Assembly: GCF_014898055.3 (NCBI RefSeq)
Contig: NW_023605083.1
Coordinates: 68,999,715-69,063,714, forward strand
Length of the DNA: 64,000 nt
Origin: Talpa occidentalis
Lineage: Eukaryota; Chordata; Mammalia; Eulipotyphla; Talpidae
Direction of reading: 5' to 3'
Shown one piece after another: positions 12,095 through 24,439 of the stretch. How positions within the stretch are numbered: the first letter of the stretch is position 1; every line of letters starts with the position of its first letter. The translations under genes and the position numbers were made by a program. The notes beneath the pieces are model-generated. The model saw only the letters and a list, made by a program, of their open reading frames with translations. It made no database searches and had not been told where the DNA came from.

Positions 12095-13410
12095 TCATTC
12101 ATTCATTCATTTGTTTGTGTATTCATCATCCATCCATTCACTCACTTAAAAAATATTTATTGACAGTTGACAGGTTTCAGGTGTTTTTATAAGTATTAGT
12201 AATACACCAGTCAACAGTACAGACAAAAATCTAAAATCTAGTGAGAGCGTGGCAATAAACAAAATTAGTAAGTAAAGGGAATATGTTTCAGAGGGGAAAA
12301 ATAAAGTAATAAAGATATATATATGGATTATCAGGGGCAGAAAACGCAGTTTACATTTTTTTAAATAGCGTGATCAGGCAAGGTCACATGGAGAATAAAG
12401 CATGTGAACAGAACCTTGACAAGGAAAGAAGGGAGCCATGCATCTATGCCCAAAAGGGCATCCAAGAAGAGGAAATTGCAAGCTCAGAGGCTCAGCCAGA
12501 GGCAACATAAAGGAATTGTCAGAAGCTGGGATGGTTAGAGTTGAGTAGAAAGAGCATTAATGGGAAATAAAGTGAGAGAAAATAAGAGGCTAGATTATGT
12601 GGGACTTAAGGGCCATTATCTTTGGAATGGCAGACTGAGATGGGAAGCTACAGTAGAATTCTGTGTTTTAACTGTGGTTGATGAAAGCGAATAGACAGAG
12701 AGGTGGTTCCATGAAGAACAGAAGTCGGGAGATCACTTAGGAGGATAGTGGGATAATGCAGTAATGAAAATGTGGTGACTTGGGTCAGGATGATGCCTGT
12801 GGTGTGCTAAGATCCAGACTAGATATACTTTGATTAAGGAGCATGTTTGGAGTAGAGGGTTAGGAGTTTTGATTTAGACATGATAAATTAGAAATATCAG
12901 ATATAGAGGTGACTGTAGAAAGCTGGATTTCAGGTGAAAGGTAAAAACTGTCAATACACATTTAAGAATATCCAGCAGCTAGGTGAGATAAAAACCAAGA
13001 TAATGGATGTGATCCCCAAATGAGTAAGTTTAGACAGAAAGGAAAAGAAAACCATTGATACTGGTCCTGGGTCACTGCAAGATTAGGAGGTCAGAGTGAT
13101 AAAGAACTCACAAATGAAACTGAGAAGGAAAAGCTGAATAGTATAAGAGAAAAAAAATCAGAAAAGTGTGCTCATCTGGAATAAAAGTAAATAAGAAAGT
13201 CAGGAGAAATAGTTTTCATACAATGTTCATATATCACCTGAGGTAAATACTGAGACTGGCCTTTAGATTTAGAGACATAGGCATTGATGGTGACCTTGAG
13301 AAGAATGATTTTGCTAGGATTGTTGGTGAAAGTCTTATCAGAATGGACAAAACAGAGAAGGTGGAAGATAAATTAGAAACCATGATAACAGAGCTCCTAC
13401 TGGCCCTCCT
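12095..13410 (-). mobile_element. L2 LINE, long antisense copy (about 1.3 kb)
   Basis: It begins with the antisense L2 terminus: (CATT)n, 'aaaatatttattgacag', and a 'caacagtacagacaaaaatc' block. It then follows the antisense body: 'gtgatcaggcaaggtcacat', 'gggccattatctttggaatg', 'gggagatcacttaggaggat' and 'ttgatttagacatgataaat'. The copy is ancient and non-functional. It is one of three sizeable antisense L2 stretches in the window (with 16500 and 21110). Confidence 0.8.
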
Positions 13411-13690
13411 TCATTGAAAGTCTGAGTTTTCACATTTGGTAGACATCGGTGCTACTCACTAATAATGCTGGTGAAATTCCATTTCAAACACCCAAGAGAA
13501 CCACCTCTCCTCACTGTCTTGAAATTAGGTATGGTGGTTTGTCTTACTTTGACAAATAAATTGTAAGCAGAAGTGACATGTATCCATTTAAGCAGGAACA
13601 TTATGATACAGGGTGTGATTGTTCATCTTCCTTCTTTCTGTTGCCAGTAATGTTTACTAAGGTGGGAGCTTCAACAGCCTTAGACGCTAT

Positions 13691-13959
13691 TTTTTTTAAG
13701 ATCTATTTATTTATGCATACAAGAACTGGGGTATAGGCCAGAGATGTATGGAATGAGGGGATTCACCAGAGACAGAGTGTGGAACAGAACATGTGGATTG
13801 ACTGAAGTACATTGCTGAGGGGAGCAGCAGGCAAGTCAGGAGAGGTCTGCTGTACCATGTGCGTTGCTCTCTGGCTGGCCAGGGATCTAACTCATGCTGC
13901 AGTGGCTGTGGACAGCTTCATAGGCTGTGTCTTAACCCTTTGTGCCATGAGGGAGGCCC
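13691..13959 (-). mobile_element. tRNA-derived T+ SINE, older type
   Basis: The antisense copy runs from the 'aagatctatttatttatgca' tail to the 'gagggaggcc' head. The target-site duplication AGCCTTAGACGCTAT (13676-13690) recurs as AGCCTTGGACACTAT (13960-13974). The two mismatches fit an older insertion. Confidence 0.95.
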
Positions 13960-14539
13960 AGCCTTGGACACTATGAACAGACGTCCTTGACAAATACAAG
14001 GTGTCTGCATGGTTTGAGTGCAGGATGAACTTTGTTGTTTCAAAACATTGAACCTCTGGGGTCATTGACTAGAGCTTGATTTAAGCTAAACAGCATGTAC
14101 CCCCTGCCCCACTCTGCATCAATGGGATCTGATGGAATTGTGGTGTCTATACCAACTTAAAGACTATGACTACTTGACACTTATGGGAATGCAAAGACTC
14201 CGTGGGAGATGTATAGCATTTGCTGTCCTCATCACCATCAGCAAACTTAGAATGATGAGAATTCTCCCTTATTTTGCTCCAGATAGGGGGCCCTCCTACT
14301 TTCCATAGTGAAGTAGTGAGAAATGTCAATAAAGTGTGTTGTAGTTTAACAGATCTCTGGGAACAATAGGGCCTGTGAATTCAGTGAGTCCACTGGGTTA
14401 GAAGAAAATAGCCTACTCTCATTTCACATTTGGAATTACGAAATCAGATGTATGCACAAAAAATAACACCCAAATGTTTGGTAACTATCAACTATTATTT
14501 TTGTTGCAGTTACTGTTTTATTACTGCCACTACTATTCA

Positions 14540-14540
<1 letters not shown>

Positions 14541-14573
<33 letters not shown>
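14541..14573. repeat. (ATT)11 microsatellite
   Basis: An uninterrupted trinucleotide run. The forward frame 14430-14615 reads it as poly-isoleucine and is an artefact. Confidence 0.95.
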
Positions 14574-14574
<1 letters not shown>

Positions 14575-14575
<1 letters not shown>

Positions 14576-16040
14576 TCTATACAGACAAGCATCATATCAT
14601 CGAATGGCAAAGTAAAATGTTATTTAGCATAAAATTCTATTCCATCATTTGTTATATGCCAGGGTATAAACAGGAGAAAACCTGAATTCATTCAACACTT
14701 GTTAAATGTTTGCTATGTAGAAGACTGATGTTGGCCAAGCTATGTGCAGGCTCATTCTTCCACTTCAGCTCCTTGGGGCATAAAGTCATTCGTATATGAA
14801 TGGAAACCTTTCCATCAACCCCATTCATCTTGAAGGGGGAACAAAATATAAGACCATATTTTCAAATGTCAACATACTGATGGTGATTTTCCCATAAGTT
14901 TATGGCCCCCTCTCCACCAATCTGCTAGTTGGGAAATTGGACTCAATTTTAGTTGGTGTGGTGTGAAGTTCAAAACTTTTAAGAGACAGAAAGAGAGAGA
15001 CAGAAGCAGAGATTGAGTTGGGATATAAGGGAAAGAAATACCCCTATTTTAAATAATGAACTTATTTCTCATCAAGTGTTTCTTCATTGTCCAAGTGAAA
15101 GTAGGGTGCTCAGAAGACACTGAGTTTAAGCAATGGCAGCACTATAAGGAAATTGTAACCGGTAGAACCCTGAACAGCATGCCAAATGACTCTGCATTCA
15201 TTCTTGTCCCTCTTTTTCTTCCATAAACTGCACCCCAGACAGACCATTCAACTCCACAAGTCATCAAGGACTATGAGATATTACATCATTACAGTGCTGT
15301 ATATATAATTCATTCACCATGTCAATGAAATGGTGATAAATGCCAGACTTACTCACCAGGATTATATCACATATTTCATCTCAAGTCTTTTTTATTAATT
15401 TTTATTTTTTAAAGTTCCATTATAACTCCTACAAGCTGATCCACCTCATGATGATCAAAAAATTACTCAATTCCAAAATTGATGTGGCAGAGTGACATCT
15501 GGTCAAGACAAGGTACCTGCTCTCTGGCCTGTCAGACTTGTTAATCTACTGGGTACAAAAGAGGAAGCAGAAAAGCATGCATAGAATCTTTTCATCTATA
15601 AATTGGGAAAAAGAATCTGACCTTACAGTTTGACTAAAGGACAAATTCTTTTGAAAAACAAAATATATCATTTCCAAAGTTAGGTCTCACTCAGTATATA
15701 AGACTGGCGAAGATTTAGTCTTTTTATTTTATTCAACAAGCATACATTGAAGAGCTATATGTTATAATTCATGTCCTTAAAGAGTTTTCAATCCAGAAGG
15801 GACTGCCAAGAAAATCATGACTTAAAATCATGGCATAAAAATTCCTGTAATAGAGATCAGAAAACTTGCTTTGAGAAATACAGGCAAAGAGAAAAAATGC
15901 TGTGTGAGTCTCTCCTCAATGTTTTCTCTGAAGATGTGGCTTACCTCCTGCTTCCTGATACATGTTTAGAGAATTTCTATTTCTGGGTATAGGCAGCAGT
16001 TTGTTTAAAGCTATGGATCATCAAAAGAGGTTGCCTCTCC
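14575..16040. other. Mostly unique noncoding sequence
   Basis: A short antisense L2/MIR-end resemblance occurs at about 14685-14760 ('attcattcaacacttgttaa') and another at about 15720-15805 ('attcaacaagcatacattga', then 'gagttttcaatccagaagg'). Otherwise nothing is recognised. Confidence 0.45.
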
Positions 16041-16044
16041 ATCC

Positions 16045-16495
16045 TACTAATTTCCTAGGGCTATCATAACAAAGCATCACACACTGGTGTCATAAAACAG
16101 CAGAAATGTCCTGGCCACACTTCTGGAAGCTTGTAAGTCCAAAGTTAAGATGTTATCAGGGTGACGCTCCCTCTAAAACATCTAGCAGCGGATCCTCCCT
16201 TTCTCACCCTGCTCTTGGGAGCCACAGGTAGACTTGGTGGGTGTCGCTCCAATCTTTGCCTCCATTTTCATGCCATTGTCTTCTCCTCATGTGTCTCTGT
16301 CTTCACATTCTATTCTCCATGTGTTCCTGTCTCCAAATTTTCCTCTTCTAATGAAGACACTGGTCCTCCTGGGTTAGGACCCAGGCAGCTAATTTCATAT
16401 TAACCTTACTATATCTACTTAGATGATGTTTCCAAAGAGGTAACATTCACAGGCACTGGGCATTAGAACATCAATATATCTTCATCTGGGGCAGC
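16045..16495 (-). mobile_element. ERVL-MaLR (MLT1-like) LTR, antisense
   Basis: This is a solo, heavily mutated LTR of an ancient mammalian endogenous retrovirus-like family. It is antisense: 'cctagggctatcataacaaa' at 16057 is the complement of the LTR 3' end, and the 'aatgaagacactggtcctcc' and 'gtttccaaagaggtaac' blocks correspond to the middle and 5' part. No internal coding region is attached. The forward frame at 16161-16403 is chance. Confidence 0.7.
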
Positions 16496-16499
16496 ATCT

Positions 16500-17110
16500 A
16501 GTGATCACTTTCATGGAGTGTTAAATGTGGCATAGAGGAACATGTTAGGAAAGGAGAGAAAAGGGCTGGAGGCTGGAGCCAGATTGCAAAGAAATCAAAA
16601 TGCCCTAAGAGGGAGCCTTTAAGATATGGTTCACCAGGAGAATGAATAAAGCTCCTTTATAAAGATAAATCCTTTATCTTTATAAAGATAAATCCTATGA
16701 CAGTGGAAAAAAAAAGGGACCAAATATAAGTGATGGTCTTTTGTGAAGGCCATAGCACTATAGACGTGAATAGTAAGGGAGCACATGCGAGACCAGAACT
16801 GAAGGAGGTGTCTTGGAGGAGATGAAAATATATCCTATGTGGGAGATTACAGAGAAGAAAGAAGAAAGAATGACTTCAGGATTTCTAGTTTTGGGCACTG
16901 GGTAAATAGTGAGGCTATTAACCAAGAGACAAACCATATATATAGTAAAACTGATTGGGAATTAATAAAAAGAGGAGGCAACTGAAAAGATTAATTTAGT
17001 GCATGTCAAGTTGATGTGGGGAAATACGGAATTTAAGCAAAAATTCACGGAATACAAATGTTTCAAAACTTTAGAAGAGGGATCCTCTTGACTCTTAATA
17101 ACAAGGTCAC
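16500..17110 (-). mobile_element. L2 LINE fragment, antisense
   Basis: It resembles the antisense L2 body: 'atgacttcaggatttctagt' and 'gggcactgggtaaatagtga' at about 16870-16912, then 'gtgcatgtcaagttgatgtg'. It is strongly diverged and contains a private 23-bp duplication at 16655-16696. Confidence 0.65.
16655..16696. repeat. 23-bp-period tandem duplication
   Basis: CTTTATAAAGATAAATCCT occurs at 16655-16673 and identically at 16678-16696. The spacer also makes part of the unit read as an inverted repeat (TTATCTTTATAAAGATAAA). Confidence 0.95.
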
Positions 17111-17114
17111 AAAG

Positions 17115-17575
17115 GTAACAAATTATATCAATAAAAGGTTATGAGCTTCTTATTACTATGTAATAAGTTACCACAAACTCAGTAGCTTTTAACAAGACAT
17201 GGGTATCATCTCACACTTTCTATCAGTCAGGGTTCTGGGCATGTGTGAGATGGTCCTGAGTGCCAGATCTGCCCATTAAAATCATGTCAGGACTGTAACC
17301 TCAGCTAAAGCTCAGAATCCTCATCAATGTCCGCTGGTTATTGGCATAATTCGGTTACTTATGGTTGTAGGACTAAAATCTTTAGCTGCTATAGGCTACC
17401 AATGGTTTCCCACCATGTCACTGTCTGCACAGTAGGATACTTTGCTACTTCAGGGTCAAAAGGAGACCATCTATGTTGTTTTGAGTCTCTCTGACTCAAA
17501 TCAGCTTTTAAATACTCAACTGATTAGGCCATGCCCACCCAGAATGATCTCCATATTGAAGAACTTTAAGTCACT
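17115..17575 (-). mobile_element. Probable old LTR (MaLR-like), antisense
   Basis: 'ttattactatgtaataagtt' followed by 'accacaaactcagtagcttt' and 'atctcacactttctatcagt' is the typical antisense start of an ancient mammalian LTR family. The rest, including 'aggccatgcccacccagaat', agrees in order. The family is not assigned with certainty. Confidence 0.5.
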
Positions 17576-19729
17576 TGCTTAGGGGTATTAATTGTAACCA
17601 AAAAATCTCTTCATCTTTGCCATATAATGTAACCTAAAGGGGTTGGGGGGGTGATATCTCTTCATAATCACAAGTTCCGCCCACCTATGGGGAGAGGAGG
17701 GAATTATAAATATATATTGCAGGAGCAGGAAGACCACAGAGCATGTTTTCTGATCCAGCAGACTGGGTAAAGGAGGAGTCAGAGTCCTCAGTGGCTTTTG
17801 TAGGTCTTTTATTGAGATTGACCAGGCATATGGCAGGTAGGGGTGCTGGGGGGTAGGGAGGCTGGTAGTCATCCCAGCCCCCAGCAAATCCTCACTCTTT
17901 CTGGGCTCTCTCTGGCATTCTCTCTGCTTCTCTTCTTCTCTCGGCTTCCATTTGTTCTTGACTTCTGCTGGCATCCCCGCGACGCCGCCCTTATAAACTC
18001 AGTCTCTCAGCCCAGGTGTATCCATTTCAGGTGCCCGCCATCAGGCATGCATTCAGGACCACAGGGTTCCCTCATCTATCCTAATGGCGGGAGGGCAGAA
18101 AAGCCCGATACTTTCTCCTTACCCTACAATGTACACATACATATGTGTGGTAGAAACCTTGAGACTTATCTTAGAATTCTACCTTACCTTAGAATTCTAC
18201 CACACAAGGAGACACAGTAAGTTGGTAGAGCAAAGACAACACATCAGTATCTTCTGTCTTCAATCTTCAATTATTCAATGTGCTGTTTCACCCCTAGTGC
18301 TACCACACATCTGATTCTCTTTGGGTAATGATTATGTAGGGCCATGATTTTAGATGCAGAACCTATCATCTACACTCTTAAACAAAATTTATTAACATTC
18401 TTAACCGTGACCATGAGTTTTTGTCACATACTTAACCAGAAATAAAGATTCATTTCACACCAACCAGAATAAACTTACAAAATAAGAAAGTTGGCACATA
18501 TTTTAGAAATGTTTAATGAACTTAATTTTTTAAGGTATTCCAGATTCCTTTCAGTTAACAGTAAAAGTCAATCCCACAACTGTAGGACTGAATAATAGCA
18601 GTGATGCTGATGGTTACTCTAATTTGCTCTCACACGTTTTTTCAAGCCAAACTCATAGCCGCCCTGTGATTCTATTCAATAAATGCTAACTTATCCTCAA
18701 TTACATGTACTGTATTAGGCTTCACATCTGCAAAAATCACTGCACTTGAATCATGGGTGAAATATTTAAATCATTATACTTTAAGACAAGAAACAAGACC
18801 CAGAGAAGGGAATTACAGAGCAGAAACTACACAGTTAACTAAATTGCTAGAATAGATTGTGCTAACTTTATAGCCAGCAGTAGCAGTCTTCTCACAGCCT
18901 CATATCAATGTATATTTTGGGGACATAATATTAAAATAATTCACATACATTGTTAGATCTTCAGATAAAACTCTAAGGTGAAGATGGGTGGCAGATGAAG
19001 AAACAATATGGTTTTCTCCATGTTTGTAGCTTTCTTCAGATACTTAAAGATCAACAGACCTGAGCAAGGAAGTATCTTGTATCACTCAGTGAGTGGCATG
19101 GCCATCTCTTTTTTATTTCAAGCTGTCTGGATTAATCTCTAAAAATGAGACAAGTGTAAGCTCTCAGGTGCTGGACTGGATTGTTCCCGAAGGTCAGAAG
19201 AAATTTCCCAGGGAACTGTGACTGGAAAGAGGACAAGGTCATCTAATTACTTTGCTATTTCAGAGGTGAAAAAATGGCTCTGAAATCAGAAAGAGAGAAG
19301 TGATTTTGATTTTTGAGACCAGAGCAATCAGAGTAGGAATCCAGCTTCTTCAGGGAGGCCTCCCCAAAGAATGACAATATTGCATAAGCAGATGCCACCA
19401 AAATGACTGAATAGTTTTGAAATTTGCTTACCTAGTATTTGGAGGGAAAACAGTATTCAGAAATGAATGGAACAGCTTTGAGCCACAAACAGCTCTGTTA
19501 TTCTAGATAAGCTCCTTTGTAGGCTTTATTTAGAACTACTTAAAAAATCCCATTGAATCCCATTGTATTTTTGGATTGGACTTCTGATTGGGTTAGGATT
19601 TCATCACCTGGTTCCTCCATTCGGAAGAGAGGTTAAAGCAGAAGAGGCTTTTAAAAAAATAGGCCAGAGTTCTGTATTCTGTATACAGTGGAAAAAAATT
19701 CTTCTTTTCCTTTTTCATCACGTTATTCA
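17576..19729. other. Unique noncoding sequence
   Basis: No gene or confident repeat was found. The opposing frames at 17588-17974 and 17843-18220 lie in a locally GC-richer segment containing 'ccgcgacgccgcc' (about 17977). They show no domain or exon structure. A MIR-like antisense trace may exist at about 19260-19350. Confidence 0.45.
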
Positions 19730-19900
19730 ACTTCATTAATGAGTGGGCAAAGGGAATAAATTGCTGGCTAATTAAATTTGCAGATGGTATTCAAAAGCAA
19801 GGGTATGTGAGGATACAGGAATAATGTAGAGGACTCAGAAGCTTTGCATTCTATGCATGAGAAAATGGAAGGCCATGAGTCAGTGTGTGCAATTAAAACT
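19730..19900 (+). repeat. Possible L3/CR1 LINE trace
   Basis: 'ctaattaaatttgcagatgg' resembles the reverse-transcriptase FADD segment of CR1-type LINEs as seen also at 30180-30220. It is short and weak. Confidence 0.3.
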
Positions 19901-20580
19901 GGCAGATAGCAAAAAGGCAGAGGGAGTTTCCAGAAAAAAAGGGCTTTTGGATAACTGCAAGAGGACATTTGTAGGAGGAGCAAGAGGTGGACTCTAATAG
20001 GTATGAGATATCAGTAAACAATTAATTCTGTCTGGGTGGCTGCCTGGCTTCATTTATAGGAACCTCCTATATGTGTAATTCTAGAGAGCAGACCCCAAAA
20101 ACCTTATCTCCAAGTGAGATTTCTGATATTTGGCAGATCACCAAGTCTACATCCTATATCTGGCCACAACATGGCTTCTGAATTAGTCATTGGGATTTCA
20201 TTTGTTCTCAATGTAAAAAAAAGCTTATTGGCAGCAGAATGTGGCCATAGGCCAGATAGTTATCTAAAGGCAGATGATATGTATAGAATGTATTTTTCAA
20301 TTATTAGTTCTGCTCATAGCACTGAGATAAACTTATTTTACATTAAAGCAAACACAGACACTGATGTAGAACAGAAAATTTGCATGGATTTTGAGCTATA
20401 ACTTAAGGCTTGAAAGAGATGTCATCCTTAAATGTGCTATCTAGACTTAACATCACCAGACCTTCTAGGGGTACATGTTCACTCTTCCTTGATTTTATGG
20501 GTATTTAAGTAGAAATAGAAAACAAACTTGATACATTCCTTATGTGTGCATAGTGTGATATGAAATAATTATCTACTTTA
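19901..20580. other. Unique noncoding sequence
   Basis: No recognised repeat. The 95-codon forward frame at 20114-20401 has no recognisable motif, no hydrophobic segment pattern and no exon context. Confidence 0.45.
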
Positions 20581-20597
20581 AAAATGTATTAGTTATT

Positions 20598-20916
20598 TTT
20601 TTTTTTTTTTAATAGAGGCATGCTTTTTATTTATTTGTTTGCTGGTTTGTTTTTGTTTGTTTTGTTTATACATGCACTGGGTACAGTCAGAAGCGCGGGA
20701 GGGTGAGAGAATTCACCAGAGCCAGAGCGGGGAGCAGAGCAGGCAGAAGGACCGAAGTACACTGCTGAGGGGAGCAGCGGGCGGCAGGAGAGGTCTGCGC
20801 GCCATGCGGGACCCTCCTCCGGTGTCCGGGGAGCAGCTGGGGATCGAACCGGCGCCACAGAGGCCGCGCGCAGCTTCGCAACCCAGCGCTCAACCGCTGC
20901 GCCACCGGGGAGGCCC
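20598..20916 (-). mobile_element. tRNA-derived T+ SINE, young CpG-rich type
   Basis: This is the best-preserved young copy. On the minus strand it begins 'gggcctccccggtggcgcag', has the A box TGGCGCAGCGG and B box GGTTCGATCCC, then a GC-rich body and an A-rich 3' tail with T-rich stretches on the plus strand. The target-site duplication AAAATGTATTAGTTATT is perfect over 17 bp at 20581-20597 and 20919-20935. Many CpGs survive, which fits recent insertion. Frames on both strands (20631-20918, 20639-20944, 20687-20905) are SINE-internal. Confidence 0.97.
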
Positions 20917-21109
20917 AAAAAATGTATTAGTTATTAAATATTAATGGAGAGCCTACCCTATACAACACACTTTTATTGGAGTGGAGCAAGGTATCCTGTT
21001 GTACAGAAGAAGTCTTTGCTCTCAGTAACTGGCCAAGTAATTTGTGTATATTGTGTTGTATGATATCCTTCACATATAGTAATTTAGCATAATCATATGT
21101 AAAGTAGTA

Positions 21110-22340
21110 GTAATTTATTAGTTTACTTTGCACACATTTATGGGGCATTTTCTACGTGCTACACACTGTATTGGGAAATAGAACTCCAGAGTGAATATTT
21201 CAGACCTGTCCTTTGTCCTAAAGTAGCATGGATTTTAATGAGGAAAACTGTTCATTAAGCAATCAGTTTTTATGCTATATGATGATATTTGTGGAAGGGT
21301 AGTAGAATTTGGTACGTGATGCTTTAGCAAGGTGTTTCATCTGCATTTGGATATATAAAAGTCGTCTAAAAGGAAATAAATTTAAGCAGAAGCCGAACCA
21401 TTATGTCAGAGTTGGTTTGGTGGACACAGTAAAGAACTATATTTTAGGCAGAGAGATAGCATGAGAAGCTGAGAAGTATAAAGGAATTTCACTTACTCAA
21501 AAGCATGAAACAAATTCATGACTAGAGTGCACAATGGGCAGAATGTGAAGATAGGAGAGTCCAGACATAGGTCTGATCAAGAATCTCCTCACTGGCCATG
21601 CAAATGGGTATGTCCACCTTCCTAAGGATGATTGAAAGACCATGAGCTGCTTAAATTTAGGACAAGGAAGGACTGTAATTGTGGTCTTTAAATGGTCGCT
21701 CTGGCTTCAGTGTAGACATGGTTTTGAAATAGACAGAATGGAGACAGGGAGACCACTTAGGACATCATCGTAAAATCCAGGCAAAAGAAGTTGCTTATCA
21801 AGCTGGACTTGGGTGGTGTAGTGAGGATGGAGTAATGTGATTAATTTCAGAGGTGAGTCCAAAGGATTTTGTTGATTGTTAGAGATGCATTAAAGGCAAG
21901 GAGGGGGCCTCCCCTGGTGGCACAGGTGGTTGAGCGCAGCGCTGTGAAGCTGTCCACAGCCTCTGCAGTGCTGGTTGGATCCTGGCCGGCCGGTGAGGGT
22001 CCCACATGGCATGGCAGACCTCTCCTGTCGCGCCCGCTGCTCCCCTTAGCAGTATATTTTGTCAGTCTGCCTGTTCCGTACCTGGCTCCGTGTCTGGTGA
22101 ATCTTCTCACCCTCCTGCGCATCTGGCCTGTACCCCAGTTTTGTATAAGTAAATAAATAAATCTTTAAAAATATATATATTTAAAGGCAAGGAGGTGGAA
22201 AGTGACTCTTGGGTTTAGGATGGAGATAACAATTGGCAGGTGGTTACCAGAGAGTTTTGGGGATGAGAGGGGTGTGGTTGCTTTTGGATATCTTGAACGT
22301 GAAGCCTCTAAATGGAGATTATCAGTGAGTAGTAGAACAG
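21110..22340 (-). mobile_element. L2 LINE, antisense, split by a SINE
   Basis: Antisense L2 order: 'gtgctacacactgtattggg' (21157), 'ggtcgctctggcttcagtgt' (21693), 'agggagaccacttaggacat', then after the SINE 'gactcttgggtttaggatgg' and 'tggatatcttgaacgtgaag'. Removing the SINE and one target-site copy restores a continuous L2 reading. Confidence 0.8.
21905..22180 (+). mobile_element. tRNA-derived T+ SINE, intermediate type
   Basis: Starts 'gggcctcccctggtggcaca' and ends 'aaataaataaatctttaaaa'. The target-site duplication TTAAAGGCAAGGAGG is perfect at 21890-21904 and 22181-22195. It is inserted in the antisense L2. Confidence 0.95.
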
Positions 22341-23890
22341 GGTCATAGACAGCAGGAACGGGCTATATCTTGATCTTTTCAAGTAACTTCTGTGATTGAC
22401 AAAGCAATATCTTATCATATCCTGCTGATTGGACTGTATTTTTTACAGGAACAAGTTGGTGTTCTTTCTCTTATGCCAGAGGGGGGTCAGATTCCATTCA
22501 GTCTTATTATCATTTTGAGAATAAATCCAGCTTTCCCCTAAAACCTGCCTACAGTGACTTGTACCAAATCTGCAGCCCCCTAGTGGGAGAATGGGGTGTG
22601 GGTCTCCATACCACCAGTCTGGTGTGCTTTTGTTTACTCCATCATCCCACTTCACCCCCAGAACACAATAGCTCCCCTATCCTCAGTCTAGGGTCAGAGT
22701 GCTCTCCATTGGATATTCCCTCCTTAGGTAATGCCACTGGTTCTCACGTGGGAGCTCCTTCTCCCTGCTAAAGGAAGCCATGGCCCTATTTGAACCTGAG
22801 CCCAGTTTCTCCCCCACCAGCAATCACTGTCACAAGCTGACCACTTTGGAAGTGCTGCCAGCTCCAAGCAGACAGGTTGACTGACAGGAAGCACAGATCT
22901 GCCGCTCACACAAATCTAGGCAGGCAAGGGATGGAAAATAGGTGTGCTGGGCCTGTCTGGCACCGACAGCTTCACCACACCAACATTTCAATCAGCACCA
23001 TGTTAAACCAGCCCTCGTGTCACTCAAAAATAGTGTAGCACCAGCTCCAGGGGTGGCTTCTAGGGAGCCAGCTGTATCCCTGGGATGCTGCAGAGAGGGG
23101 GTTACCAGGTCCATTGGCAGCATCTGCCACACCTCTCTCTCTTGCCAGATAATTAGGAACCAGTCCAGTTGGGTGACTTTTTCCTGTCTGAGGAAGTGAC
23201 AGCTAATACTGGGCTGGCAGAGAAGAGCACTCCATGGTTCATAATGACTGTCCAAATGGACAGAGCTGTCCAGTACATCCAAGAAACGTTTTCTGTTTAT
23301 TCTTTTTTGGGGAAGGAGGGGGAATAGCAAGGCTAGGTGTGCTTAGAAATATCTGTCTACCTAGACACTTACATACACTTGTACCTGTGGATAAACAGAC
23401 ATTTGCAAAAGCACCTAGAAGCAAATCTACCTGTTCATAGATAAGCTAATGTATGCACAACCCACACACCAAACAGGTATATATGTCTACAGAACACTCA
23501 TCTGCTAATATGCATGCTTGCATGTGTAGCACATACATTGGAAAACATATGTCTATAAATTAATATATTTGCTGTATATATGGGTGCACAAAATACAGAC
23601 ACCCATATACAAGCACATGAACAGCAAGTGCTGACTGAACTCATAAACACAGGTAAGCACAGCTGTGAATATATCTGAAGGATATTTGTACAAACATGTA
23701 CACCCACACCCACACATACTCTCGGGGACCAGTTTAAAGAGAAAGGGATACAGGATGAAGAACATTTATGTATTAGAGTTTCTACCAGTCATCACTCAAA
23801 TCACTTTCAAGTGTATAAGGGGCTGGCAATCAATTCCTGATAGCAGAGGTTCAAGGAGATGTACAATCAATTATATTTTATTTTTAAATA
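22341..23890. other. Unique, locally GC-richer noncoding sequence
   Basis: I recognise no repeat. From about 22540 to 23230 the sequence is more GC-rich than its surroundings and carries several overlapping short frames on both strands, none with a domain. From 23340 to 23720 it is CA/TA-rich (many 'acacac', 'tatac'). Confidence 0.4.
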
Positions 23891-23894
23891 TCAT

Positions 23895-24160
23895 TTAGAG
23901 AAGTTTACACTCTTTCACAAAAGTCTGCTCTCGCCAGGGGGCCAAGAACAGCTGGAAATGGTAATGTGAAAGGCGCTGCAAAGTTCAAGGCAAAGGCCGC
24001 TGGTGAGGTCAGAAATGACACTTTCATCTTCTCTGACAGAAGAAGGGGATTGGGAAGGTTTCAAGTGCCCCAATTCAAATAATGGCCACAAGGGCTCTGT
24101 GATGTGACACCAGTCACCTCATTGATTGCTGAGTTTGACTTGGTCAATCCACATTAAAAA
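23895..24160. promoter_or_regulatory. Candidate conserved noncoding / enhancer-like block
   Basis: A repeat-free block with retained CpGs and clustered motif-like strings: an E-box CAGCTG at 23949-23954, an HNF4/nuclear-receptor-like CAAAGTTCAAGG at 23979-23990, and 'tgatgtgacaccagtcacct' near 24099. The call rests on texture and motifs only; no comparative alignment was possible. Confidence 0.3.
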
Positions 24161-24164
24161 ATAA

Positions 24165-24360
24165 ATGTATGTATGTGAGATCTGAAAGGAACCTTAGAAA
24201 GCTTCTTCCCTTCTCTTTTTCTTTTTATTTTTTTCAAATACAAAACAAAGAGATGGGAAGAAGGGATGTGACTTGCCCAACATCATCCAGGAAAAGGATA
24301 CAGAGCCTGGAACTGAGCTTAGTGAGTCGGCTTCCCAGACCCCAACTTCTTACTTCCCCA
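24165..24360 (-). repeat. MIR-type repeat, antisense
   Basis: 'gatctgaaaggaaccttaga' (about 24179-24198) followed by 'gggatgtgacttgcccaaca' (about 24264-24283) and 'ggaactgagc' follows the antisense order of a MIR/MIR3-type SINE. Confidence 0.6.
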
Positions 24361-24439
24361 TTAGGCATGTTAGACACCAGCATCCCAAGCTGCCTTCTGA
24401 CCAGGCTAAACTTTGATTTCTTAAAAATCTTTATAAACA

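Noticed and set aside
17588..18220. Opposing frames of about 125 codons as exons
   Set aside because: No domain, no splice-site framework that fits, and similar coding-free composition on both strands.
20114..20401. 95-codon forward frame
   Set aside because: No recognisable motif, no neighbouring exon-like sequence; chance length in AT-moderate DNA.
20631..20944. Overlapping proline/serine-rich frames on both strands
   Set aside because: They lie within the GC-rich young SINE; the same peptides recur at 37803, 53878 and 54999.
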